Source: Phycisphaerales bacterium UBA6054 (lineage in GTDB: Bacteria; Planctomycetota; Phycisphaerae; Phycisphaerales; UBA1924). Taken from it: DNA of 21,638 nucleotides. Location: positions 1-21,638 of the forward strand of contig DIYM01000161.1 in assembly GCA_002429045.1 (NCBI GenBank). Reading direction: 5' to 3'. The notes beneath the pieces are model-generated. The model searched no databases and was not told the origin of the DNA. It saw nothing but the letters and a program-made list of their open reading frames with translations. The position numbers and the translations under genes were made by a program. Shown one piece after another: positions 14,029 through 21,638 of this stretch; position 1 is the first letter of the stretch, and each line of letters begins with the position of its first letter.

Positions 14029-17000
14029 TCAGTCGCCACGCAGGGGATCTCGGACTCCCCGCCCGAGCGGATCGATCCGGGGTGTCTGATCGTTCTTCAC
14101 GTCGGTCATCCGGCGGATGACGCGATTGAGACGGTCCGCCGTTTGGACAGAGGCCCTCCCACCCGCGTTGTCCGACGCGGCGATCTCGGACGCCCGCTCG
14201 CGGAGCAGTGTCTCCGCGGTCATCCAGGATCGCACGGCTCCCTCGCGGTCGCCGGCGCGCCACAGCGCGTCCCCGAGATGTGTCTGGATGGTCGCGTTGC
14301 CTCGCCCGTCATCGAGGGCGGCCGCCCGACGGAGCAGCGTGACGGCCCCCCGAACCGCGACGGTTCCATCCTCTGCGAAGACATCCCCGATCACACCCTG
14401 TTTGTACCGAACCCAAGCCAGCGAGTCGAGGACGCTCGCCCGCTCGCCGAGCAGCGCGAGCGCACGCACGGTCAATCGCTCGGCCTCGTCCAGCGAGACC
14501 CCGCGTTCGGCCAGACCGTAGCCCAGGTCGTTGCACGCCCACGCGTGGTCGGGGTCGAACTCGAGGGCCAGCCGGTGCATCCCCTCGGCCTCGGCATCCC
14601 GCCCGAACACGGACGCGATCAGCCCGCCCGAATACGCGATGTCCGCGCGGTCGCGGGGGGCGCCTCCTTCCCCGGGCAGGTCGCCCAGGCCGAACCGCGA
14701 GCGGAGGACGCCCGCGACCCGCGCCGCGCCGTCGTCGTCCAGACGGGCGAGCAACGCGCGGACGTTCGCCGCAGAGCCGCCGGCGCCGACCAGCCGGGCC
14801 CACTCGTCCAGGAGGGATTCGTCGGGGTCCCCGGTCGCGACCGCGATCCCGCCGAGCATGTCGATGCCCTCGCTCACGCGCTCCCCACCGAGCAACGCCT
14901 GGACCACCAGCAGCCCGGTGTCTTCACCGAGCGTTCGTTCCGCAACGATCGAGTCCAGGCGCTCGGTGTCGCCTGCTCGGACGAGCGAAACGAGCCTCGC
15001 CTGCTGGAGCGCCGCCGGGAGTTGCATCTCGATCCGATCCGCCCGGGCATCCACGCGATCGATGATCGAAGCGATCGCTCCCGGGGATGGGGACTCTCCG
15101 AGCGTGGCGTCTCCGTCGACGGCCCGTGAGATCTGCCCGACCGCGGCCGACCAGCGGTCGAGCTGATCCCGGGTCAGGCTCCCGCCCTCGGGCAGCGCGT
15201 CCGATGCGGCTTGCAGCGCTCCGAGCGGATCCCCGAACCGGATCAGCGCCCCCGCACGCTCGATGCACGAATCCGGGTCGGCACGCCGTGTTGTTCGTTC
15301 GAGCACACGGCGTCCCGGCCCGATCAGGCTCTCGTTGTCGCGCAGCAGCGGCTCGCTCGTCAGCATCGCTTCGGCGGCGCGTGCGATCTCGGGATGCCCG
15401 ATGCGGGCGTAGGCATCATCCAGGACCGTGAGCGACGCTGCGGGATCTACACCCGCGAGTGCCTGCGCGTAGGCGATCGCCGTGGGGGTGGAGCCGGGCA
15501 GCGCGCCCGCTCGTTGTTCCAGCCAGGCGATCGCGAGACGCTGCGTCGCTTGATCCCCAGACGCTCCCGCGGTGCGGGAGCCCTGGGCAAGCAGCAGCAC
15601 GCCGAGGTCGCGGCTGGGCTCCCGTTCGCCGACCGACGCGATCAGGTCGATCGCCTCACGCATCCGACCTTGTCCGCCGATCTCCCGAGCCCGCAACAGC
15701 GCGAAGAGTGCGCCCCGCGTGCGGACCTCTGCAAGCTCGCGACCGAACGCCCTCATCGCGGCGCCGTCGTCCTCCTCCGCGGTGTCGCTCGCGAATCCGA
15801 GCCGGCGCTCGAGCACCCGCTCGTCGAACGGGTCGATCGAGGCGGCCCGTTCGACCCGGGCGCGGACCGCGGCGTCGTCGCCGATCAGGAACGCGGCTTC
15901 CGCGGCCGCCAGCAACTCGTCGGTGCTGGCACGCGCGTCGGCATCGATGCCCAGCGAGAGTTCCCGCGCCTCCGCCAGGCGTGCGCATGTCAGCAGCGAG
16001 CCCAGGTACTGTGCGCGTCGGTCCGGGTGCAGAGCGAACTGGTCGCGTGCGGCGGCGATCCACCGGTCGGCTTGGTCCCATCGGCCGAGCACCCCGCATA
16101 TCTCCGCGACCAGCGACGCGTCGGGGAAACGCTCGAACTCGGCATCGATCACGGCGAGCGCGGGGCGCGCATCCGTGGTCTCGAGACAGATGCCCATGCC
16201 CAGGGCCATGGCGTGGGGATCTTCCGAGGCGATGAGCGACGCCGCCTGTTCGCCAGGGCGATCGACCAGGCGGGACAACGCCGAGCCGAACGCCCGGGCC
16301 GTCATCGGGTCGGACTCGATGAGCTTTCGTGCGACGGAGACTCGATCGGGTCCGTCCAGGCGGAGGAGCAGGTCGCCGGCGATGACCGATGACCGGGCGT
16401 CCGCGCCAAGCCGCTCGAGGAGGGAGACAACGGCTTGGAGATCTGGCCAACCCCGAACCACAGAGCGGATGACCTGGCGTCGGGCGCTCGGCGGTCGGCC
16501 CGGGTCCGTCGCCAGTTCTTCGAGGCGCTCGAAGAGCGTCTCGCGGATCCGGTTCACCCGACCGAGCCCGCCGATCCACCGCGGCTCCTCGGGCCCGAGA
16601 TCACCGCTCGACGCATCGAGATGGTCGAGCAGCAGCAGCGCGGCGGTCGCGGGGCGGTCCGCGTTCAGGCTCGCGGCCAGCGTGCGTTGCAGGACCACCG
16701 GGCGGGCCATGCCGGTCTGGTTCGTCGCCGACTCGTACACGGCGAGCGCCTCAGCGGGCTGCCCGAGCGCCGCCCATGCGTCGCCCGCGAGCACCGCGAA
16801 CTCGGTCGCGCGGCTCCGCAGCCTCGATAGCTCGAGTGGTTCACCCGGGTCGCGGGAGCCGCGGAGCATCGAGAGTGTTTCGGTGAGCACGCCCGCCCCG
16901 GCACGCAGATGCCCCAGATCAAGCAGCGCCGAGCCGAGCATCGCGCCGGCGATCGTTCTTCTCGCTCGGGGCGCGCCGTCGCGTGCCTGGAACACGGGCG

Positions 17001-17682
17001 CCGACCAGCGGATCACGCCACGGGCGTCGCGCTGGGATGCGGCGAGATCCGCGAGCAACAGCAACGCCTGCGCATCGCGTTCTCCGAGTTCGACCGCCGT
17101 TTGGAACGCGTCGGCGGCACCGATCCGATCGCCGGTTTCCGCGTACGCACGCCCCAACTCGCTCCAGAGGGCCGGTGCGCCGGGGTCGAGCCGAGCCGCA
17201 CGTTCAAGCATACCGATCGCGCGGTCGGGGTCGCCTTCAAGGCGGACCGAACGCCCGGCGGCGTAGTCCCTCGCGGCTTGCCGTGCGTCCGCCTGGCCCG
17301 GCTCTGGCACGTCTCCCGCGGGTTGCGGCAGCGGGAACTCCGCGAGGAGGTCGTCCAATGCCCGCGACGCGCGTCCGAACGCCTCGGTTCCGGGTCTGAT
17401 CAGATCGGGGAACCCGGGGTCGACGGTTCCCGCAGCCGTGCGCAGCACGCGACCGATCACCCTCGGATCGGCGGGGGCCTGGTACGCTTCGAGTTCTGCG
17501 AGCGCTTCGAGCCGACGAGATGCCGACTCGATCGACGCCGCGGCTCGTACGGAGTCGGGTTCGGCGGGCACTGTCTGGGAGGGCGAGCATCCCGAGACCC
17601 CGAGCATGGATACGAGCAGGGCTCGTGCGGAATGGGATATGGCTCGTGACCGCCGGTTCTGGCGGTCATCATGCCGGTTCAC
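14029..17682 (-). CDS. Large TPR-repeat lipoprotein
   Basis: The product has 1217 residues. An N-terminal basic region and hydrophobic stretch end in a lipobox, LGVSGC, with Cys32 as the probable lipidated residue. Tetratricopeptide-like helix pairs follow over much of the length: a first cluster soon after residue 140 (GDPDRAIGMLERAARLDPGAPALWSELGRAYAETGD), and a C-terminal cluster (HAWACNDLGYGLAERGVSLDEAERL then SVLDSLAWVRYKQG), a pattern typical of envelope TPR proteins. TPRs mediate protein-protein contacts, so a scaffold or assembly role at the envelope is inferred. The start is GTG at 17682 and overlaps the stop of the preceding gene (GTGA), so translation is probably coupled to it. This places an envelope lipoprotein at the end of the infB-rbfA cluster. 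No catalytic motif was seen. Confidence 0.85.
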   Translation of the reverse strand: MNRHDDRQNRRSRAISHSARALLVSMLGVSGCSPSQTVPAEPDSVRAAASIESASRRLEALAELEAYQAPADPRVIGRVLRTAAGTVDPGFPDLIRPGTEAFGRASRALDDLLAEFPLPQPAGDVPEPGQADARQAARDYAAGRSVRLEGDPDRAIGMLERAARLDPGAPALWSELGRAYAETGDRIGAADAFQTAVELGERDAQALLLLADLAASQRDARGVIRWSAPVFQARDGAPRARRTIAGAMLGSALLDLGHLRAGAGVLTETLSMLRGSRDPGEPLELSRLRSRATEFAVLAGDAWAALGQPAEALAVYESATNQTGMARPVVLQRTLAASLNADRPATAALLLLDHLDASSGDLGPEEPRWIGGLGRVNRIRETLFERLEELATDPGRPPSARRQVIRSVVRGWPDLQAVVSLLERLGADARSSVIAGDLLLRLDGPDRVSVARKLIESDPMTARAFGSALSRLVDRPGEQAASLIASEDPHAMALGMGICLETTDARPALAVIDAEFERFPDASLVAEICGVLGRWDQADRWIAAARDQFALHPDRRAQYLGSLLTCARLAEARELSLGIDADARASTDELLAAAEAAFLIGDDAAVRARVERAASIDPFDERVLERRLGFASDTAEEDDGAAMRAFGRELAEVRTRGALFALLRAREIGGQGRMREAIDLIASVGEREPSRDLGVLLLAQGSRTAGASGDQATQRLAIAWLEQRAGALPGSTPTAIAYAQALAGVDPAASLTVLDDAYARIGHPEIARAAEAMLTSEPLLRDNESLIGPGRRVLERTTRRADPDSCIERAGALIRFGDPLGALQAASDALPEGGSLTRDQLDRWSAAVGQISRAVDGDATLGESPSPGAIASIIDRVDARADRIEMQLPAALQQARLVSLVRAGDTERLDSIVAERTLGEDTGLLVVQALLGGERVSEGIDMLGGIAVATGDPDESLLDEWARLVGAGGSAANVRALLARLDDDGAARVAGVLRSRFGLGDLPGEGGAPRDRADIAYSGGLIASVFGRDAEAEGMHRLALEFDPDHAWACNDLGYGLAERGVSLDEAERLTVRALALLGERASVLDSLAWVRYKQGVIGDVFAEDGTVAVRGAVTLLRRAAALDDGRGNATIQTHLGDALWRAGDREGAVRSWMTAETLLRERASEIAASDNAGGRASVQTADRLNRVIRRMTDVKNDQTPRIDPLGRGVRDPLRGD

Positions 17683-18383
17683 GGCTCGGCCTTGGTCTTG
17701 CGGGACCGCTTGGCGGGCGTTCTTTTGGCGGTGCGACCCTTTGTGCGGGATCGCTTGGTGGCGCGGACGGCGTCGGTTTCGAGCACCGCGTATACCTGCC
17801 GGGCATCGGCGGCCCGGACCGCGCGTTCGAGCTGCGCCGAGAGTTCGGCGTGCCCGAGTGTGAGGTCGTCGATCACGCCACGGTGTGCGAGCACCTCGGC
17901 GATGCGGTCGTCTGCGGGCATCGCGTGCCCGCCCAATGCGATGAGCACCACCCGGGCCGCGACGAACGGGTGCATCCCGTCGAGAGCATCGAGGTACTGG
18001 CGTGCCTCTCGTTTGGAGATCTCGCTGAGAGCCGCGAGGCTCAACGCGTGCTCACGCTCGAAAACCGCGTTGAGCGCCGCTACGAGCCGGGCCGCACGCT
18101 CTTCCCGCCTCGGCGTGCCGCGGGGCAGCATCGATGCCACCTCCTCCGCGTCGCAGACCCGCAACTCGTTGAGCCCGGTGATCTGCTCTCGCAACGACGC
18201 GAACGAGCCGGCGGCTGAGTCACGGTCCGACTCCCACAGCAAGAACGAGTAGACCAACTCCACGACGATCGGTTCGTCCTGTTCGCAACGGAACCCCGCC
18301 GACGGCTCGGGTGGGGGGTCGCCGTTGGCCGATCGGATCTGTTCGGTCGCGGCTTTGATCGCGTCGCTCAGCGAACTGCTCAT
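17679..18383 (-). CDS. Divergent HhH-GPD (endonuclease III-like) protein lacking the catalytic lysine
   Basis: This 234-residue protein aligns by eye with the Nth encoded in the same window. The helical N-terminal half matches in pattern, and the helix-hairpin-helix reads LDGMHPFVAARVV where Nth has LRGVARKTANVV. The distance from the hairpin Gly136 to the conserved Asp159 is identical to that in Nth (24 residues inclusive), but the catalytic lysine position holds Phe140, and there is no iron-sulphur cysteine cluster. The last 30 residues are Lys/Arg-rich, like a nucleic-acid-binding tail. It may bind DNA or RNA without glycosylase activity; this is inference. The start is the ATG at 18383 in a TGATG junction with rbfA; a GTG three bases earlier is an alternative. 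Its end overlaps the TPR gene. Confidence 0.75.
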   Translation of the reverse strand: MSSSLSDAIKAATEQIRSANGDPPPEPSAGFRCEQDEPIVVELVYSFLLWESDRDSAAGSFASLREQITGLNELRVCDAEEVASMLPRGTPRREERAARLVAALNAVFEREHALSLAALSEISKREARQYLDALDGMHPFVAARVVLIALGGHAMPADDRIAEVLAHRGVIDDLTLGHAELSAQLERAVRAADARQVYAVLETDAVRATKRSRTKGRTAKRTPAKRSRKTKAEP

Positions 18384-18793
18384 CACCCCTTCTCCTCTTC
18401 GGACTCATCGCCCGGGATGCTTCGGTCCGCCCGCCGCTCTCCGCCACGCTCGATCTTGTCTTTGGTCAGCAGCGACATGACTTCCATCTGCTGCTTGAGC
18501 CCCTCGTCGTAGACAAAGTCGATGGCTGGCATGTCTTTGAGATGGATCTTGTCGGCAACGTCCCTGCGGATCTTTTTGGTCGCGGCCCGGAGCCCGTGCA
18601 GGGTGAGTTCCGCGTGTTCGCTCGGCATCACAGATACGAACGCTTTGGCACGTTTCATGTCGTTGCCCGTCTCAACGCGGGTGACCGTCACCAAGCCACG
18701 GATGCGTGGGTCGCTCAGGCCTCTGGCGAGACGCTCTTGCAGGGCGCGGAGCAGTATCGATTCGATCTGCTTTTTTCGGCGTTCACCGATCAC
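18383..18793 (-). CDS. rbfA: Ribosome-binding factor A
   Basis: This 136-residue protein has the single KH-like domain of RbfA, which binds the 30S subunit during late 16S rRNA maturation. The typical start RRKKQIESILLRALQERL, then DPRIRGLVTVTRVETGNDMKRAKAFVSV and the IHLKDMPAIDFVYDEGL segment, are all present. A 20-residue charged tail follows the domain. The start is GTG, supported by GGGGAGGA 5 bases upstream inside the end of the DUF503 gene, with an 11-base overlap. It follows infB and ylxP, the classical gene order. Confidence 0.92.
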   Translation of the reverse strand: MIGERRKKQIESILLRALQERLARGLSDPRIRGLVTVTRVETGNDMKRAKAFVSVMPSEHAELTLHGLRAATKKIRRDVADKIHLKDMPAIDFVYDEGLKQQMEVMSLLTKDKIERGGERRADRSIPGDESEEEKG

Positions 18794-19184
18794 GGGCGTC
18801 CTCCCCAAGGGTGAGGCTATCGGCTCGGTCGAGCATCTCCAGTCCGAGCTCGGCCTCGTCCATCTCTGAGAACGCGCCGCATGCCAGAGCCCCGGGCCAG
18901 CCGCGCATGATCTCACGCTGGCACGAGACGAGTTCCGCGTCCCCGAGGGAGCCGAGCTTGCGTTCGATCGTGTCGAGCACCGAAGCGACCTGGGCGCCCG
19001 AACTCCCGGCGCCGGCGACACCCAGCAGCAGCGCGTTGTGCACCTCCTGGGCGCCGACCTCCGCGACCGAGACCTGGTGGGACCGGTGGAGCCGGTCCTT
19101 GAGCGATCGCACGACTGTTCTCTTGTCCTTGAGCGACTTGGCCCAATCGATACGCAACTCGGCCTGGAGGACACCGACGACCAT
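18783..19184 (-). CDS. DUF503 (YlxP-like) protein
   Basis: The 133-residue product carries the DUF503 hallmark: a short beta start (VVGVLQAELRI), SLKDKRTVVRSLKDRL, and VSVAEVGAQEVHNALLLGVAGAG. YlxP-family proteins sit between infB and rbfA in many bacteria and are linked to ribosome maturation, though the exact role is not settled. ATG at 19184 is chosen because GAGG is 7 bases upstream; a GTG two codons earlier is possible. It starts 44 bases after infB ends and its end overlaps rbfA by 11 bases. Confidence 0.85.
   Translation of the reverse strand: MVVGVLQAELRIDWAKSLKDKRTVVRSLKDRLHRSHQVSVAEVGAQEVHNALLLGVAGAGSSGAQVASVLDTIERKLGSLGDAELVSCQREIMRGWPGALACGAFSEMDEAELGLEMLDRADSLTLGEDARDR
18799..18806 (-). 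promoter_or_regulatory. Ribosome binding site of rbfA
   Basis: GGGGAGGA on the minus strand, 5 bases before the GTG at 18793, lies inside the DUF503 gene and justifies the non-ATG start. Confidence 0.75.
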
Positions 19185-19228
19185 GAGCACGCCTCACACA
19201 AGGAACAACAACACGCCGGGGGACATCA

Positions 19229-21638
19229 TCAGAGCGTCCGGGCTACCTCGACCTGCTTGTAGCACTCGAGAACATCGCCCTCCTTGATGTCGTCGTACCC
19301 CGCGATCTTCATGCCGCACTCGGTGTTGGCACGGACTTCTTTCGCGTCGTCCTTGACACGCTTGAGCTGCTCGAGCTTGCGGTCGTTCTCGATGACCACC
19401 CCGTCGCGTGTGACGCGGATGAGCGCATCTCGCTGCACCACACCGTCGGTGACGTAGCAACCGGCGATCATGCCGACCTTCGAGACACGGAACACCTTGC
19501 GGACCTCGGCGTGACCCAGGACCTCCTGGCGGAGCTCCGGGGCCAGCAGCCCCTCGGCGGCCTTCTTCAGGTCGTCCACGATGTCGTAGATCACCTGGTA
19601 GTTGCGGATCTCGACCCCCTTGCTCTCGGCGAGGGATCGCCCCTTGGCGTTGGCGATGACGTTGAAGCCGATGATCAGCCCGCCCGACGCGTTCGCGAGC
19701 AGGATGTCCGATTCGGTGATCCCGCCGACCGCGGCGTGGATGACGCGGACCTTGATCTCGGTCGATTCCTCGCCGACCTTCTCGATCTCGCTGCGGAGCA
19801 CGTCCACCGAGCCCTGCACGTCCGCCTTGAGGACCACGAGGATCTCCTTGAGGTCCTTCTCGGCCATCTGGCTGAACATGCGATCCAGCGTGGCGGTCGG
19901 CTGGGCCAACTGCTCCTGACGCTCGCGGTCGCGGCGTTGCTCGGCGGCACGCTCGGCCTCTTTCAGCGAAGGCACGCAATAGAACTTGTCGCCCGCGTCG
20001 GGCAGCTCGTTGATGCCCGAGATCTGAACCGGCATCGGGGGCAGCGCCTCCTTGAGCTTCTTTCCGCGATCGTCGGTGATGTCGCGCACCCGACCGAACG
20101 CCCGCCCAAGCACGATGAAGTCGCCGACCTTCAGCTTGCCTTCCTGGACCAGGATGTTCGCGACATTGCCGCGTCCCTCTTCGGGGCGGGCCTCGATGAC
20201 CGAGCCCTGCGCCTGCCCGCCGAAATCGGCCTTGAGCTCGAGCACTTCGGACTGCAGGTCGAGGATCTCCAGGAGTTCCTGGATGCCGGTGCCCTTGATC
20301 GCGCTGGTGCGGACGACTTCGGTGTCCCCACCCCATTCGGTCGGGTTCAGCCCCTGCTCGGCCAGCTGACCCAGGATCTTCTGGATGTTGCTATCGGTGG
20401 CCTGTTCCTTGTCGATCTTGTTGAGCGCCACGATGATGGGCACCCCCGCGGCTTGGGCGTGGCTGATCGATTCTTTGGTCTGCGGCATCACGCCGTCGTC
20501 GGCCGCGACGACCAGCACGACGATGTCGGTCACCTGGGCGCCGCGGGCACGCATGGCGGTGAACGCCTCGTGGCCCGGCGTGTCGATGAAGACGACCTGC
20601 TTGTCGGCGTCGCCCATGTGCACCGGCACGCGGAAGGCGCTGGTCGCCTGGGTGATGCCGCCGGCCTCGCCCTCGGCGACGTTGGCGTTGCGGATCCGAT
20701 CGAGCAGCGATGTCTTGCCGTGGTCGACGTGCCCGAGGATCGTGACGACCGGGCCGCGGGCGCGTTCGTCCTTGCGCTCGCGGTCCTCGAACTGCGCCGC
20801 GACCGCCTGCTCGGCCGTCTTGGCCTCGGTGACCTCGAGTTCGATGTTCCAGTCCATCATGATCTCTTGGGCCTTCTCGGTCTCGATGCCCGAGTTGATG
20901 GTGGCCATCACGCCCTGCATGAAGAGCTTCTTGACGATGTCGGCGCCCTTGACGCCGGTCGCCGCGGACAGGTCCTTGATGCTGAAGGGCTCGGAGATCT
21001 GCACCTTGCCGCCCACCGCGGCCGGGGTGGCGGCCTGCTGGCCCGCGCCCCCGCGGAGCTGCTGGCGTTTCTGCTTGAGATAGCCCCCGGACCGCTGCAG
21101 GCGTGCTTCGCGTTCGGCGAGGTCCGCCTGAGACCAGCCCGCACCGCTGCCGCCCTGATCGCCGTCGCGGCGCCGATCGTTGCCACGCCGGCGTGTGCTG
21201 CCGCCGCGAGCCGGCGCACGACCCCCTGGCGGGAGATCGCCCATCGGGGCCATCGGTCCGGGGCCTCGTCCGCCGCCGCCCCCCCCGGGTCTTGGGCCGC
21301 GGGGACGCGGCGGCTCGATCCGCTCGGGGGCTTCCACCCGAACGACCTTCGGGCCGCTGAGCTTGATCTTGTCCTTCTGGATGTCCTCGAGCTTCGGCCC
21401 CACCGGTGAGATCACCTTGGGACGCGTGGGCACGTTCATCGTCGGCGGTTTCTCGGGCGACTTGATCGTCGGCTTCGGGGCTTTGATCACGCCGCGCGGC
21501 TGCTCGCCCCCCTCGTCTGCGTCCTTCGCAGGGGTCTTGCCTTCGGGCTCGGGCGCTTGCTCCGGGGGGCGGCTGTCGAGCCCCGCCGGCATCGACCCTT
21601 TGGTCTTGCCCGGCTGGGGCGCTTCGGCCGCGTCTCCG
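19229..21638 (-). CDS. infB: Translation initiation factor IF-2 (5' end beyond window)
   Basis: IF-2 is the GTPase that places initiator fMet-tRNA on the 30S subunit. The reading frame stays open from the window edge, so about 800 residues are visible and the true N-terminus (likely with an IF2N domain) lies beyond; the ATG at 21592 is probably internal. The visible N-terminal part is Pro/Gly/Arg-rich and disordered, followed by an IF2N-like segment (SIKDLSAATGVKGADIVKKL). G motifs are GHVDHGKT (20711-20734), DTPGHEAF and NKID. Domains II-IV and the C-terminal fMet-tRNA-binding domain (SKVGMIAGCYV) are complete. Unusually, GGITQ is followed by ATSAF rather than HIGAY. It leads the ylxP-rbfA cluster. 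Confidence 0.95.
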   Translation of the reverse strand, partial: GDAAEAPQPGKTKGSMPAGLDSRPPEQAPEPEGKTPAKDADEGGEQPRGVIKAPKPTIKSPEKPPTMNVPTRPKVISPVGPKLEDIQKDKIKLSGPKVVRVEAPERIEPPRPRGPRPGGGGGGRGPGPMAPMGDLPPGGRAPARGGSTRRRGNDRRRDGDQGGSGAGWSQADLAEREARLQRSGGYLKQKRQQLRGGAGQQAATPAAVGGKVQISEPFSIKDLSAATGVKGADIVKKLFMQGVMATINSGIETEKAQEIMMDWNIELEVTEAKTAEQAVAAQFEDRERKDERARGPVVTILGHVDHGKTSLLDRIRNANVAEGEAGGITQATSAFRVPVHMGDADKQVVFIDTPGHEAFTAMRARGAQVTDIVVLVVAADDGVMPQTKESISHAQAAGVPIIVALNKIDKEQATDSNIQKILGQLAEQGLNPTEWGGDTEVVRTSAIKGTGIQELLEILDLQSEVLELKADFGGQAQGSVIEARPEEGRGNVANILVQEGKLKVGDFIVLGRAFGRVRDITDDRGKKLKEALPPMPVQISGINELPDAGDKFYCVPSLKEAERAAEQRRDRERQEQLAQPTATLDRMFSQMAEKDLKEILVVLKADVQGSVDVLRSEIEKVGEESTEIKVRVIHAAVGGITESDILLANASGGLIIGFNVIANAKGRSLAESKGVEIRNYQVIYDIVDDLKKAAEGLLAPELRQEVLGHAEVRKVFRVSKVGMIAGCYVTDGVVQRDALIRVTRDGVVIENDRKLEQLKRVKDDAKEVRANTECGMKIAGYDDIKEGDVLECYKQVEVARTL

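Noticed and set aside
15211..17266. Long plus-strand open frames opposite the TPR lipoprotein gene
   Set aside because: They are Arg/Ser/Ala-rich mirror frames expected from high third-position GC; the minus-strand frame has a lipobox and TPR patterns.
19511..21409. 632-codon plus-strand open frame opposite infB
   Set aside because: It is the antisense shadow of a clearly conserved IF-2 coding sequence.

Overview
The window reads as a piece of a high-GC planctomycete chromosome, most likely of the Phycisphaerae. The main grounds are two neighbouring exported proteins that end in paired 'PFG-x-LNFFD' repeats and a final Gly-Cys-Pro (the GC-type dockerin-like module typical of Phycisphaerales), a CxxCGYD...CPECG zinc-ribbon membrane protein, and an exported protein opening with a 'FxYQGxL...PANGxFDF' motif. 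This is a family-level judgement; no marker such as rRNA is present.

Left part (1 to about 4890), minus strand: a tRNA-Arg(CCG) with a probable intrinsic terminator, a zinc-ribbon membrane protein, a small DUF4149-like membrane protein overlapping endonuclease III (nth), a secreted GH17-type beta-1,3-glucanase-like hydrolase, and a four-helix membrane protein with a coiled-coil tail. The last gene and the 387 bases beyond it look lower in GC than the rest.

Middle (about 5000 to 13150), mainly plus strand: a probable TIM-barrel protein, two secreted proteins with C-terminal dockerin-like repeats, a large secreted protein of planctomycete type, and a PDZ-containing S41 C-terminal processing protease followed by a clear intrinsic terminator. 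A DUF1643 gene lies on the minus strand between them. This stretch is devoted largely to exported proteins and periplasmic proteolysis.

Right part (13175 to the end), minus strand: infB (IF-2, start beyond the window edge), a DUF503/YlxP gene, rbfA, a divergent HhH-GPD-fold protein without the catalytic lysine, and a 1217-residue TPR lipoprotein, with joints overlapping or closely spaced so that they form one likely operon. yebC follows with its own strong ribosome binding site. The first three are a classical translation/ribosome-maturation cluster; the DNA-glycosylase-like protein and the lipoprotein are unexpected additions.

The observations most worth following are the catalytically degenerate HhH-GPD protein coupled to rbfA, the unusual Fe-S cysteine spacing in the window's own Nth, the altered residues after GGITQ in IF-2, and the paired dockerin-like proteins with stem-loops at their stop codons. 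No mobile element, CRISPR array or obvious defence system was seen.
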